NCBI RefSeq assembly: GCF_047948215.1
Contig: NC_134460.1
Coordinates: forward strand, 17,252,501 to 17,316,500
Source: Lycorma delicatula
Lineage: Eukaryota; Arthropoda; Insecta; Hemiptera; Fulgoridae
Direction: 5' to 3'
Length of the DNA: 64,000 nucleotides
This document shows, in pieces, positions 34,576-49,540 of the stretch; the stretch's first letter is position 1; each line of letters begins with the position of its first letter. The position numbers and the translations under genes were made by a program. Under the pieces are notes generated by a model. It was not told where the DNA came from. It was given only the letters and a program-made list of their open reading frames with translations, and made no database searches.

Positions 34576-36235
34576 ATTTAATTCATTATTAACTGTAATT
34601 GAATGTTAATCTACGTTATTGAAAGGAAATAAACAAAATCAAGACACATGCTTAATCAAAAGAACAATTTAAAAATAAAGTTTGATTGTTTCAAGCTGCA
34701 AGCTGTTACATACGGATAAATAAATCTAGATTCAAAATTTACCATTCCATTTCTAACCTTTGTAAAATCAATAACTTATTCATTCTTAATCAGTAATTAC
34801 TCTGCTATGGAATGATGAAATGGCTTCGGAAATCAGCAAATAAAAAGAAAAATGGACATTTTTTTTCTTAATATATAATGATTAGAGAAACCAATAGCCA
34901 CTTTATTTTCTCATAGAATAATAACGATCTAAAAAAAACCACACTTATACTGAAAAATAAATAGTTAAAAATGAATCGATGAATTTTTTTAAAGCTGTAT
35001 ATTAGCGTACAGTTTCTCATGAATTATAATGATTTGAAGGAAGGATATTTTATTTTTATATTAGATAATATATTTTTATATTAGCGGAGATAAAAACAAA
35101 AATATTCATACATTATAAAACAAAACCTTTTAAAATGTTATTTCTTTTTAAATTTAAAATAAATAATGCAAACAAAAATTGATAAAGAAATAAAATTTCT
35201 GCGATAAACTTAGAAAATGTTTTTACAATTACATTTTTATTGAAATCAAAAATTTGTTAATAAAAAGGGAGGTTTGGTTTTCGCCGGTTTTAAAATATTC
35301 CATTTTATGAATAACTTGCTAATAAAATCAAGAATTTTATAAGTAAACGAATTCAGAAATTTATCATTGAGAATTGATTAAATAAGAGTATATAAATGAA
35401 ATGTCAAAAATAGTAATATTAATAAAAAACGTTCAAGTATAAATTTTAATAAAGAAATGCTGAAAGGATAATTTATTTAAAAAGCTCCAAGAAATCCGTT
35501 TCTGGTGAACTTAATCCTACATCATTTCTAACAGATTTCCAAGAAATACAATATTTTTATTTTATAAAGTAAGTTAGAAATTCGTTGAAAAGATTATCCT
35601 CGTACTTAAATCAAAAGTTAAATACAATACTTATATTTTAAGCTAAAATCTATTATTAAGAAAAAAAATTAATAAGGAATATTTATTTTTTCTTCACTTA
35701 ATATTAAAAATATAATAAAGAAAATGAACAGTTCAGTTTAGTTGAAATTTTTCTTTCCTTTTTGTACTGTTGAGTTCTATTAATTTTTAACGTTATTTGT
35801 TCATTTTAAATAACAAGAACAAATATTTAAAAAAAATGCTTTCATTAAATTATAATTTAATACGAGAAATAGTTAATAAATAATACCATAGATAATAAAC
35901 TACGAGTATAATTATTTTTATTTGATTATAATACAAGTACCTATAACCAATTAAGTAAGTAATTTGTTGAAACCAATAAACAAAAGGCGTACAAATCAAT
36001 AAGGAATTAGTAAGCTTTCTTCAAACTTTTAATTTTTCTCTTCTATCATAACAGCATATTTTACAAACACTGCATTGTTGGACAAATATATATATAAAAT
36101 ATTAATTGTAAAAAAACAAACACCATACCCAGAAATAATATTAATTATTTTTTACAATTATTATTTTGCTATTAATTATTTGAATAGTGGGAAGTATGTT
36201 ATGAAATACTTGAATTTTCAGAAAACTATTATATG
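34576..36235. other. AT-rich intergenic stretch, nothing recognised
   Basis: No open frame or repeat of note on either strand. Confidence 0.55.
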
Positions 36236-36700
36236 TACATAGAGTGATTCAAGAAGAATGTAACAAAATTTCAGGATATGTTCTTCTGATGAAAATAAAG
36301 AAGAAAGTTCATATAAACATAGGTTTGGGAAAGCTTCGTTAGCGAGTGTTGGCTGGCGAAAGATTTCGCTCTGATCTATGCGCCTTGGGTAAAATTAAGC
36401 CAGACTGTAATTCTTAGAACCCAAATTAAGAGATAAATTTAGTAGTTTTGTTTGAAATTTGATCTGAGAAATTAAAAAAAACGTCCCATGACAGTAATAT
36501 TAGTAATTTTCGAGAAATTTAAAGTAAAAGAAAAAAGACTGGGGGTCGAGAAAACACCAAATTATGTTTGGCCTACAATAACTTTAATAAACACACAACA
36601 ATTTAAACAAAACTTGTAGGGAATTTGATTCAGAGTAAAATGATATGTACAAACCAAATAAAAACGTAAGAATTTCGAAGTTCATTAAAATCAAATAATT
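36236..36700 (+). repeat. Unnamed dispersed repeat, copy 1
   Basis: About 460 bp shared in the same orientation with 59091-59600. Shared blocks include agtgattca, taggtt followed by cgtt, ccaaattaag, aaatttgatctga, agtaattttcga, and aagaatttcgaagtt. No open frame, inverted repeats or tRNA-like promoter seen. Probably a non-autonomous mobile element or part of a larger one. Confidence 0.7.
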
Positions 36701-37100
36701 ATCACAATGTTGATTATACATATATATATATATATATATACACTTTTTTTACCTACAGATACCCTAAAAACTATTAAAATTAAATATAAATCTGTTTAAA
36801 AGAAGTTGCTTCATAAAATGATACATGGAAATCTGATAAGATTTTACAACAACGTTATAATGTCAGAATCATTAAAGAAATATATGATAAAAAAAAAATT
36901 TGGTTTGGTGTTTCTGAACCAGTTTAGATATCATGGAAAAAACAGTTTTTTATTTGTAACGAATGTATGGTGCTGAAAACCAATAAAATGATTTTCAGCA
37001 CAAGACAAAAAACTAGAATTAAGGAAATTTGATTAAAAAGAAACTAGAGAAAGATAGAAAGATTTTAACTCCTTATTATTTACGAAATTACTGATAGGGT
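36701..37100. other. AT-rich spacer with (TA)n
   Basis: A (TA)n run lies near 36718-36740. Nothing else recognised. Confidence 0.5.
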
Positions 37101-37210
37101 GTAGCCACACACACACGCACAACGCGCGCAGACAGAGAGAGAGAGAGAGAGACAGAGTGTGAGATGGTGGTGGGAGGGAGAGATAGACCTATCTTTATTG
37201 CTTATATATA

Positions 37211-38970
<1,760 letters not shown>

Positions 38971-39244
38971 CCGGGTTGATCTAGTGGAGAACACATCTTC
39001 CCAAATCAGCTGATTTGAAAGTCGAGAGTTCCAGGGTTCAAGTCCTAATAAAGGCAGTTTTACTTTTATACGGACTTGAATACTAGATGAACATGGATAC
39101 CGCTGTTCTTTGGTGGTTGGGTTTCAATTAACCACACAAGAGACTGTACAAGACTACACTTCATTTACACTCATACATATCTTCATTCATTCTCTGAAGT
39201 AATACCTGAACGGTAATTCCCATAGGCTAAACAGGAAAATAAAA
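38971..39244 (+). mobile_element. tRNA-derived SINE, family 1, copy A
   Basis: Begins ccgggttgatctagtgg (A box), then the palindrome aaatcagctgattt, then a B box ggttcaagtcc near 39033-39044. The body contains ggacttgaatactagat, ggtggttgggtttcaattaacc and the tail region taggctaaacagg. It lacks a clear target duplication and has small internal deletions, so it is an older copy. SINEs are Pol III-transcribed and copied by a partner LINE. Confidence 0.85.
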
Positions 39245-39600
39245 GTACAGAATCCAAAATGAAGTGTTACCGATTTTTTTTCGTTTTTTTTGGAAAAAAG
39301 TGGAAAGAAGAGTCATAATTTTTGTATTTTTAATTATATCCTTATTAATTTTTATATTTATCCATTACCACTTTGTACCTTTTAAATTAAATATTAATCA
39401 AATTTTCAGGATAATTACGATATATATATATATATATATATCCAGATTTAATTAAATTAAACAAGACAATTGAGGAAGTCCACACCCTCAATTTGATTAA
39501 AAATTTTCCAGGACAGTTAACCATTTATAAAAACCTATTCTTAGTTAAATAAATCAGCCAAAAATGTATAAGCAATTCTCTCCGCAAAGAGAGTGTTATA
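39245..39600 (+). repeat. Unnamed repeat, copy 1 of a local pair
   Basis: Similar in order and orientation to 41488-41745. Shared blocks are acagaatccaaa, tttttatatttatc(c/t)att, ttgta, gaagtcca, aaaattttccagga(c/t)agtt, aaacct followed by tcttagttaa, and taaatca(g/c)c(a/c)aaaaa. The copies are diverged. Identity unknown. SINE copy A abuts its left end. Confidence 0.55.
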
Positions 39601-41487
39601 TTAGATCCTCCACAAAACTAGGGCCTCATCAGACGCATTCCTGCTACTCCGAAAAGCCTTTCGTAGATGGACTGAAGGGGAATCGTTCTGGGCGAAGGGC
39701 GTAAATCTTTTGCTAATCTCCCAAGGAATTACCTGAATAATATATTACCACACACACGATATAAAAAAAGAATGTGAACTCAACTCAAACACCATTCATC
39801 TTTAAAGCAATCTAAAAGTAAATATATAACCGTCATTAAAAGAAAAATTAAATACTCTCCAGATAAATAGGACGATCCAGCAGCAAGGGATTGATATCCA
39901 GGCTCTGCAATAATTAGGTGGATAAAATATCCCTCGACATCGTTGCGTTCCGTTGTGTTCCGAAAGCCTTAACTAATGTAAAGTAATAGTCATAGTAGGT
40001 ACATTCCTTTTTTTTTAATATAAGTTTTTCACTTTTGCAATTATTATTTTCACAGGGGCAGATTTTTATACATTTTGTTTCATCTCATAACTGTTTCGTA
40101 ATGGAAAACGTATTTTTTTCGATAATTTAATCTCATAATATACATTTTATTTATACAAGTTACAATACAATACAATATACATACAATACATACAATATAC
40201 AAGTTATTTCATTTATATTGAAAAAATTACTATAAGATACCGGTACAAATAAACATAAAAGTAAAAACTAAGATGAAATGAAATTTAAAATTACAATGAA
40301 GTAAGAAGAACAATTTAATTTAATTCAGGAATATAAAAGTGAAAACAATTTCGTCCCGTTGCAACACAAATACCCTACCTTACGCTTCACAATATATTCT
40401 ACACATTTAGATATCATTACTTCACTTGCTACTAACAATACTGAATACAAACTTTGTTAACTCTATATTCCAAGTTTTCAAAACTTGGTTTAGTTAATTT
40501 TAAATGAGAATGGTAATTAAATGGTAATACAGCCAACCTAACCTAATAATTTTCACTCCTTTAATTGCTATTCGTTCCACCGCAACTAAAAATTTAATTT
40601 CCTTTCGTAACTTCAATAATAAGTCTATTCAAATTGAATTCCCTCACGTAATTAAATTGAAAAAAGAAATATTAATTTATTATTTTTTAATTAATGTAAT
40701 AAAATGTTGAAAGATTTACGATTTACTTAATAAAAATTTCATTATAAAAATCATTACTATAAATGTTTTATCTGATTATCTTCTTTAAATATACTACTTA
40801 TTACGTATATTATTCACACCTGTATCTGAATTACATATCTGCCTTTGTTCATTCTTGAACCGTGATAAGCAATAAGGATACAAACAGTTACATCAATTCT
40901 AATCATTTAACTATTATCTAAATGGAAAATACGAGCCGCCTGGTTTATCAAACCTTCCAAGAGAAACAATATATGAATGTGTGATACAAACAGAACCAGA
41001 ATTTTGGGCCTATTTGTACTTTAATACGTATCACGAGTAATACGTATGACAAGACGTTTTGTTCGAAAAGTTAATACTTTGAATCCTGACTGAAACTTAA
41101 TATTACAGAAAACAGAATACGATAGCGAGCTGTTTATAGATATAATAAGCTACTAATTATAAACTAAGTTATGTACCAACACCGAATTTAAAAGCTGCAT
41201 TACATTCCTAGAGAATTCTGGAGTGTTGTACGGATCAATAAAAAAATATCCGGCTTTGCGATCGTAGTACTTACAATTTTTAAGGTCTCTTCTAGAAAGA
41301 AACGTTAGACTAACTACATTAAATACGTAAAGCTTATCGTAAGAAATAATATTAAAATTCATTTTCAAAGTTCGGATATATTTAAAATATCTTCAGCAAA
41401 TTCAAAAATTAATATTTAAATAGCATAAATAAAGGAGTCCAAAGCAATGAAGAAAACTGATTACAAGGGTGTAAAAGATTACAACTT
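39601..41487. other. Intergenic stretch, nothing coding recognised
   Basis: 39600-39980 is somewhat less AT-rich but matches nothing I know. A tacaat-rich simple repeat lies at about 40155-40205. Confidence 0.5.
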
Positions 41488-41745
41488 ACAGAATCCAAAG
41501 TGATGTGGTAGCTTAATGTTATTTTTTTGTTTGGAAAAGTTTTATTTAAAAAATGTTTAATTATATTCTAATCGATCTTTATATTTATCTATTACAGCTT
41601 TGTAGCTTTCAAGTAAAATGTTCCAAAAATATTTCATGAAGTCCATGGCCACAATTTCATTGAAAATTTCCAGGATAGTTGTTGTTTTTAAAAAACCTAA
41701 TCTTAGTTAAGTAAATCACCAAAAAGTAGGGTTATTTATATAATT
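41488..41745 (+). repeat. Unnamed repeat, copy 2 of a local pair
   Basis: Diverged direct copy of 39245-39600, about 2.2 kb away. It could come from an element inserted twice or from an old segmental duplication. Confidence 0.55.
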
Positions 41746-42384
41746 TTTTTCTAGTGAACAAAATCATTATACATTATTTCCTCCAATCTTTATTAACGGT
41801 TGTAAACTATCTAAGGTAAAAGAGACGTCAGTCATAGTTGATTTTCTTGAAGTATGTTAACTGTAAGACCAATTCCTGTGGTAAACCAAGTTAAAAATGT
41901 GTCTTGAAGGATAATTTCCCTGCATTTTAGTTGGTTAGCGAATTCGGCTCGGTTCAGCGAAAAAGGCAATTGAAAGATCACTTCGTTTTTCGATTTACGC
42001 CTGGCTTGTGATTCTTTTTATTCTTAAGAGTGATTTTTTACACCAAATAACTTTAAAATATTTTGTTATGGAGTTAAGTAAACATTTACAATAAGATACA
42101 TTTTTATATTTTAATATAAATTTGTGAAGAAAGTAAAAATATTTCAGGTTTTAAAATACGAAAAATTGTGCTTCTAGAAGAATATCTTGTCGAAACTTTT
42201 AAAAGAGTTTTTAGTTAGTGGCACTGTTGTTAATCTGCTTGTCTTAATGTTGTTTCTAAAGACCAAAAATATAATGAATTTGTATAATCTTTGACAGTTT
42301 AATATACTATTCTAATGTAGAAATTTAATTTAATTATTAATTGTAATTTAATACAACAGTCAACTCTAATGTATTTGAAAATTT
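41746..42384. other. Intergenic stretch, nothing recognised
   Basis: Plain AT-rich DNA. Confidence 0.5.
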
Positions 42385-43095
42385 TTAAATTAAATTTTAT
42401 ACTTTGGTTTTTATTCTTTTCGTTCCGACCACTAAAGATCACGTTTGCATAGTTCTCACTTCTTTTTCTTTTAACGGTTTTCATTCTTTTGCTCTGTTGT
42501 TGTAGCCTTTGTTACGTTTATACATTCAGGTTTATACCCTTTTTTCTGTGTTGAAATTTACATTCTCGAATAACTTTTTTAAACATATCTCTGTCTTTAT
42601 ACAGATCCTTGAAATCTTCAATTTTTAAAAAAATCTGTTTCTATTTCTTTAGAGCAGTTGGTTTTGTTTATATAAACATTAAATATCTGTTTTGTCAATC
42701 TTTGTTTGTTCATTTTGCATAAGTTTTCACGTAATTGTAATCTTCTTTACCGGATTAAATCCCCTATTTTCTTTGTAAATTTGTTTTTCACCTTTCAATT
42801 TGTAAATTTCATTTTTATAGTTTCGACCATAAATATTTCTTAAAATTCTTTTTTCTACTTTTTCTATTTCTTGTTCTGAAAACAACTGCACACATTCTGC
42901 CCCATTCAATGATTTTGAGAGAACTATAGTTTTATAGTGCCTCAATTTGAAGTTATATGACCGGGGTTTTTTATTGTAAATATTTTTCCTGAAATGATAG
43001 GCACTTTCCATTTTTCGTACACTATTCTTCATCCCATTTTTTTTCCAACTATATTCGGTGTTAAACTCTTCCAAATATTTTAAAATTTGGTTTCA
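42385..43095 (-). mobile_element. LINE relic: reverse transcriptase thumb and C-terminus
   Basis: The minus-strand open frame 42727-43074 reads FRKNIYNKKPRSYNFKLRHY, then SKSLNGAECVQLFSEQEIEK and EKRILRNIYGRN. This is the region after the palm in a LINE family widespread in insects. Downstream, in another frame, NKQRLTKQIFNVY begins the C-terminal domain, followed by basic stretches (KTVKRKRSENY at about 42450-42484). The same NRLTKQIFDV block occurs in the LINE at 47290-48939, so the two are relatives. Catalytic motifs are absent. Confidence 0.72.
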
Positions 43096-46000
43096 TATGT
43101 GAATTAAATTTTTTATGAAATATTATTTTATATGTATTTTACGTATTTTTAAAACTTGTGAAATACTCACAATGTTTGGAGTTATTTAACGTTTAAAAAA
43201 AAACAATAAATTTTGTTTACAATAAACAACAAATTTAATGCAATCATTCAGAATACTGGCATTATACTAATTACCGATTGCAAATTTTTATATTTACGCA
43301 GAGAAAAACTATAACCAACATAATTATTACAAGAAAACACTGGCTAACAAATTATAAACTACAAAATTTTACGTAATAAAAAAATATATATAAATTACAA
43401 GTATTATAAAAAATACTTCATAAAAAAATAATTTAAATAATTAAATTCCATGAAAATAACAAGAATTAATTATGAAAACTATGACGATTAGAATAATTAA
43501 AGTAGGGAGAAGGTCATGTGATAATGAACGAGAAATTAATTAAAACTGCATTAGAGAAAACAAGGTGAAGGAGTTTAGAAGAAAGGAAGAACATAATAAT
43601 TTAAGATTCTAGACAATCCGAAAGAAAGGAGATGATAAAATGACTAAAATAACAAGCATAAGGGATGGTAAGATGTAAAGAAGACGGAAAAATAACATTT
43701 TTGATTTGCCTTAGGATAGAAAACAGAAAAGCAGACGTGGAATAATTTTACGCGGTTTTCATATTTCCTAAAGGCAAACAACATCAGTACAAGGACATCA
43801 GTAAAAGCTGTTTACTAAAATAATCGTTTTACCTTTTGAATTAAAACGTTAAGTAACAAAAAACTGATATAATAATAGAAACAATAAAGGATAATTTATT
43901 GATCCACAGTGTAATTTAAACAAATCTAACGTTTTTTACCGATTAAATTTCAACCAGACATGATCTATTATTGAAACATTTTAGGCAAGAACAATTTATC
44001 ATTAATTTTTTTTTTAACTTACCATAAATAATTGAAAACAAGTTTACAGTAAACTGAATAAGGCTACAAAAGGATTCTTCATTACTTCAACATTAAATGA
44101 ATTTCGCCAACATTCCTTCTCCAATATTCCTTTCAACTTTCACTGATTATAGTAATATACTGTGACCAGTAATCTACTAGGAAATAGGTCAGAATAATTT
44201 TTTTGCAAAATTTCTCCGGCTTACGTATTTACAAAGGATTAACCTTTATATATAAATCCTTTAAAAGGATTTAACCAAAACTGAGCACCGTAATTCCAAT
44301 AAAAACGTTTATTGTTTATTTTATCTTCACAGGTTGGAGATAAAAAGAAATGAATTATTCAAATTTTGGTGTAAAACTATTTTTGAAAGTTTTACCACAA
44401 TCTTAAGACCCGATTTCAAGAAAAAACAGAAAAAAAAGATTATTTTTATGAAGTGCCATGATTTTTTGGCTAGATTATTAAAATTGATGAAACCAGCAGC
44501 TTTCCCCTTTTAAAAAAAATATTAAATATACAGTTATAAGAAATTTTATTAATATTTTAAGAACAAAATTGTAAAGAATAGATAACAATAAAATAAAATT
44601 TACTTATAAAAAACTGCAGTCATAAACAAAAAATCATGTTATACTTAGCCATCAGGAACAAAATATATAAGTAACTTATTTAATAATCTTCACAAATTAC
44701 TGAAAAATGAAGAGTCCATTAATTTTTTTGAACTACTCAACAAAAAAAAATATCGTAAAAAGTTAAACTTAATTTTTTCTAAAATAACTTCTCAAACACG
44801 CTAAGAAAGTAGCAATACATTTTTAAAAATAACTAAAAAATAAAAAAATGAAATTTTTATGATAGTTTAGCCCTACTTACTTAACCTGTAAAAGCCAAAA
44901 TAAACGTTTTACATCAATAATGTAGCCCTTCGTATTTATAAATCTATAGAAAGAGCCACATATATTTTATCTATTACTATAAGAAAATTGAATAAAACTA
45001 TACAAAGAGTTTTCAAGAAAAAAATCTTTAGTGATTATGAAGAAAAATAGTTTTACAAAAAGAATTGCTTTTGAAGTTTGCAGTTTGGAGCAATAAATTT
45101 TGGCTAGGGCCAAAACTAACTTAAATAACTATTTATAAAGTATCAAGGAATTAAACTATTTTCGAATATAAAAACAAGTTTTAGAAATAGCTGTTTTCCA
45201 GTTAAACTTCCAAAAAATATAAAATTATTGAAAACTGGAAATGAAACAATTCCAAAAAATTAGAAATATGTATATATCTAAAATTTGAAATATTTTAATG
45301 TTAAAAGTGAAATTTATTTTAATTTCAATGTTGATAAGGAATTTTATGAAATATATTTCCAAGAAAAATTTGATGTATATTAATTTTCACTCATTAGCTA
45401 ATACCACATTTCAAAAGTTTTTCTGATAATTGGCAATTCGTTTACTGGTTCCCACCCCTTTTTTCGATCGTCCAACGGTATACGCCAGGAGTTTGTTGAC
45501 AATAAATTTTAATAATATTAAATAAATATAGAAAATTAATAATATAAAAACTAAATTTAATGATAAAATATTGGTGTTAGCGTGTGTATACGGGAAGAGC
45601 AGATCCTTATCGAATTGTGTTTTCACTACTTTCCCTTCTTTAATTAATTTCCTACGAATTAAAGGAAAAATCACCTGCTTTATTGTTATCATCTATTAAA
45701 TTCATAACTGGGTTAATTTTTGCAAAGAGAAGGGGCAAGAATACCGGATAAAAATTCCAGAAGTTCTCGGTTTGAGGTACTTATAATCCATCTTAATGAA
45801 AATAAAAGTAAGTAAATAACGGTAAGTTTTCTTACCATTTACACAGTGAAAATTGAAAAAAAAAAAACAAAATGTTTTTTTTATTTTATAGGTATTATTA
45901 AACGGTAAATAATATGACAAGTTCACCATAATCAAATCAAGCAGATGAACACAGCTTAGTATTTTTTTTTTTTTTTTTTTTTTTTTAACATGACCACAAA

Positions 46001-47289
46001 CATTCAGAGATAATTACACAGAATTATTATGGAAAGATAAGATTATTATGATTTCAGATGGAAATGTTTCATGGTATTCAGAACAGGTATTTCAAGAAAA
46101 TATCTTTCTTAAATTGAAAATAAGTTAACATTTTAAAATATAAGTTTATAGATGAAGAAAAACTCTGGATAACAAAGATAATATGCAGATACTACAGATA
46201 AAATAATGTAACAACCTTGTCCAAAACAAAAACAGAAAAACATTTCTTTCTCTTTAAAAAGTTCATGGGTTTTCTTTATTTCAATCATACAACAAGTTAC
46301 CAAAAATAAAACTTTTTAGCCTAAATAAATTATTTTATAAGAAATCTATTAAATATTTGGAAAACCATTGTTTTCATTTTAACAAAGTAAAACAAAACTT
46401 TGGCGATTATAATATTTTACCAAAGAAAAAACTAATAATAAAAGTAATATTAAAAAGTAGAGTGAAGTACTGTAAACAGAACAATTGTACTAATTTATCA
46501 ATATATCCAACGGAAGAATTTTATAAACTAACTGAAGGAGACTAAAAGCAAACATTTTCAAACGTTTGAACAATTTGAAAAGCACTTTTGTTAGAAAATT
46601 GTTCAAGTGACCGCAATGCAGAATCATCCTCGTTTATTTTGGGGGAAATTCCTAGTCATTGTCAAGTACTCTTTTGTTCTTTATTTCTCGTTTTGTTACA
46701 GTACAAATACCTTATTGAAAAGTTCAGATTGCCACTACACTTTATTAGGAAAAAAATAAAGAAATAAAAAAAAATTCCCTTTCTCTCAAACCACAGGATC
46801 TACTTTTCCAAGTTTTGAATGAACAAAGCAATTCAGAATTTGTTCAATCAAGCAAGAGCACAGAAAAAAAAACAGTAACAAAGATACATCAATACTTAGA
46901 AATAATTGAAATATAAAAGAGAAACGCATTATTTTTTATACCTGCACACATTTTAATATATGATTATAATTTAAATATAATCATAATTTTATTACAATTA
47001 TAATTTTATTATTAACTTTATATATACGAATATATATACATATGTAACATTTTTTATGCGTGTGGTACACGTAAAATTAATTAATTAATAAGCGATTCAA
47101 TTAAAAACTAACAATTAAAATTAGAATTTTAATTTAACAATTTTAATACAACAAAATAGTAGATAATAATTAAGTTAAAATCATTAATTCCTAATTGGAT
47201 AAAGTATAGTAATAATAATAAGAAACGCCAAATTTTACATTTTAAAGAAACACTCAATACCGCATTAATTAACACGGAAAATTGCAGAA
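43096..47289. other. Long AT-rich intergenic stretch, no gene recognised
   Basis: About 4.2 kb with no recognisable protein or mobile element. It includes a 25-base T run at 45962-45986. Open frames at 45411-45692, 45702-45935 and 46357-46545 are low-complexity. Confidence 0.5.
45962..45986. repeat. Poly-T tract (25 bases)
   Basis: An uninterrupted T run. It could be the tail of a minus-strand retroposon, but no element is recognised beside it. Confidence 0.9.
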
Positions 47290-48939
47290 TATTTAAAAAC
47301 TACACTACTGCAACCCCCCCCCCCGTCAAGATAAATATAATTTTGGAAACATCATTCCAAGTCAAGTACATTCAAAACCACAAACGTTTGAAGAGATTAA
47401 AGATAACATAAAGCTGCTTAAAACTAACAAAGCATCTGGAGAAGAAAATTTAATTTCGAAATAACTGAAACACTCTATTAAGAACGTGATAAAGTGTCTG
47501 ACAGGAATAATAAAAAAAATCTATCAGGACGGGCGTCTGCGTTAACATATCCACTGCACAAGAAGGGAGACAAAGCAGATCCTAATAACTCAGAGCAACA
47601 TCCCTCTTAGCAGTGACATGTAAGATCCTGTTCAAAGCATTCTTAAACCGAACTGAAGCAGTACTCGGCCCACAACTAGAAGAGTATCAAGGAAAGTTTA
47701 GGAAAGGCAGGTCCTATTCAGAACAAATCACAACCTAAAAACCATTGTAGAAATTAGAAAAATCATGAGCTTGAAATATTTTATGATTCTGTAGATTTTA
47801 AAAAGGCGTACGATCAACTGACAGAAACGCGCTAATCAGCATTTTAAAAGAATTTTGAATGAACAAAAAAAGAATAATTAAAACAACCTTAACAAATACA
47901 TCTAAGGTAAAATTTACGGGGGAACTGTCGGAGAACTTTGAAATTATATCCTGTATAAGATAAGGAGATGGTTATTATCCCTACTTTTCAATTGAGCATT
48001 AGAAAAAATGGTTAGGAAATTGAGAAAACTCATAAATACTAAGGGAACACAACTTGGAAAGAACTCAAATAAGATCACAGTGAATTGCCTAGCTATCTCA
48101 GATTACATTGCATTAATTACAGACTCACTTGAAATGCACAAGAAACAAATCACAGCATAATAAAAACAAGCAGCCAAAGGAAGATTACAAATGAAAAAAA
48201 CACATTTCATAATAAACTTCAACAATGAACCTCACTACCTAAGATAAATAATAAAACCACATCTAAAACGGGAATTGTTTAAATATCTTGGAGAATATTT
48301 AAAACCACAAAAGAAGAAATTGTTTTAGAAACTAGAATAAAAAAATGGAAAGGCATTTCACATAACAAGAAATCTCTATTACGGAACAATAAACTGAGAC
48401 ATTATCAAACAGTGGTTTAAAATTCTTTAGGCAGCAGAAACAATTCAACTTACCGGAATCGAGATCTTAAAAAATTAGAAAAGATAAAAAGGAGAATTCT
48501 GCACTAGGCCCTAGCAATTAGAATGAATCGGAATTCAAAAAACGATCTAAAAGAGAACTACACTTGAAAGTTGAAAAGCAGGTAGATCTTATGAGGAAAA
48601 GAAGATTACAATTCAATGGACATAGACGTAGGGTGGATGATAACAGATTAACTAAACAGATTTTTGATGTGCTAAAAAGTTACAAATGCAATACCACATG
48701 GTTTCGGGAAACAGAAAAAAAACTTGAAAAAATTAGAATCAACATAAACATAATAAATGACAGGATACTTATTAGACAGTTAATACAGAAAACATGTATT
48801 AAGAAAAGGAAGAAATCAACCAGTGAAAGGAAGTGAACACAAGCAGAGAAGGAACGACAATCTCGCAGGATGAAAGTGTGAGCATCAAGTAATAATCAAA
48901 GTTTATTTATCGTACCGTCTTAATATTAAAAAAAAAAAA
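47290..48939 (+). mobile_element. LINE relic with reverse transcriptase, poly-A tail
   Basis: From FEEIKDNIKLLKTNKASGE (47385-47440) the remnants run through PLHKKGDKADPNN, LEEYQGKFRKG (motif 2a), and FYDSVDFKKAYDQL (motif A). Then come GDGYYPYFQ in place of motif B, and AISDYIALI where YADD is expected. It continues to the C-terminal open frame 48564-48836 (LQFNGHRRR, NRLTKQIFDVLKSY). Many stops and frame changes. A 12-base A run at 48928-48939 marks the 3' end. The 5' part is truncated near an 11-base C run at 47314-47324. Confidence 0.8.
48564..48836 (+). pseudogene. LINE ORF2 C-terminal domain fragment
   Basis: A 90-residue open segment with QFNGHRRRVDDNRLTKQ and a basic tail (KKRKKSTSERK). 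It belongs to the LINE at 47290-48939 and is not a separate gene. The Lys/Arg-rich end is usual for this family. Related to the C-terminal part of the relic at 42385-43095. Confidence 0.7.
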
Positions 48940-49222
48940 TGTTCTCCAATTATTCAAATGGAGACGTAAACGCCACCAAGAAGATTCAAGAAATTTAACA
49001 TTATTAATTTCTTATGTAATTTTGAGAATAGTAGATTTTATTTGCATACTCAAAAAAACAATAAGCGACATCAGATAAGATATGGTTTGTTTCTCAAACC
49101 TTCACAGCAATCCTCAAGATAACAAGCATTCCATAGTAAGCTTAATATAAAAAATAAAGGAATGAACTATTTTCCCGTTGTCGTCTTCGGTGGACTAAAT
49201 ACAGTTTAGTACATCTACGTAC

Positions 49223-49525
49223 AACCCACCGGGTTGGTCTAGTGGTTAACGCGTCTTCCCAAATCAGCTGATTTGGAAGTCGAGAGTTACAGCGTTCAAG
49301 TCCTAGTAAAGCCAGCTATTTTTACACGGACTTGAATACTAGATCGTGGATACCGGTGTTCTTTGGTGGTTGGGTTTCAATTAACCACACATCTCAGGTA
49401 TGGTCGAACTGAGAATGTACAAGACTACACTTCATTCACATTCATACATATCATCCTCATTCATCCTCTGAAGTATTATCTAAACGGTAGTTACCGGAGG
49501 CTAAACAGGAAAAAGAAAGAAAGAA
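49223..49525 (+). mobile_element. tRNA-derived SINE, family 1, copy B (full length)
   Basis: Flanked by a perfect 15-bp target duplication, agtacatctacgtac, at 49208-49222 and 49526-49540. It opens aacccaccgggttggtctag with A box tggtctagtggt (49235-49246) and B box gcgttcaagtcc (49292-49303). A 200-bp body unrelated to tRNA follows, and it ends ggaggctaaacagg plus an (aaag)n tail. The clean duplication and intact boxes suggest it is the youngest copy here. It contains a meaningless open frame (49363-49638). Confidence 0.95.
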
Positions 49526-49540
49526 AGTACATCTACGTAC

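Noticed and set aside
40155..40205. Regularly spaced short repeats suggesting an array
   Set aside because: A simple tacaat-type microsatellite without unique spacers; not CRISPR.
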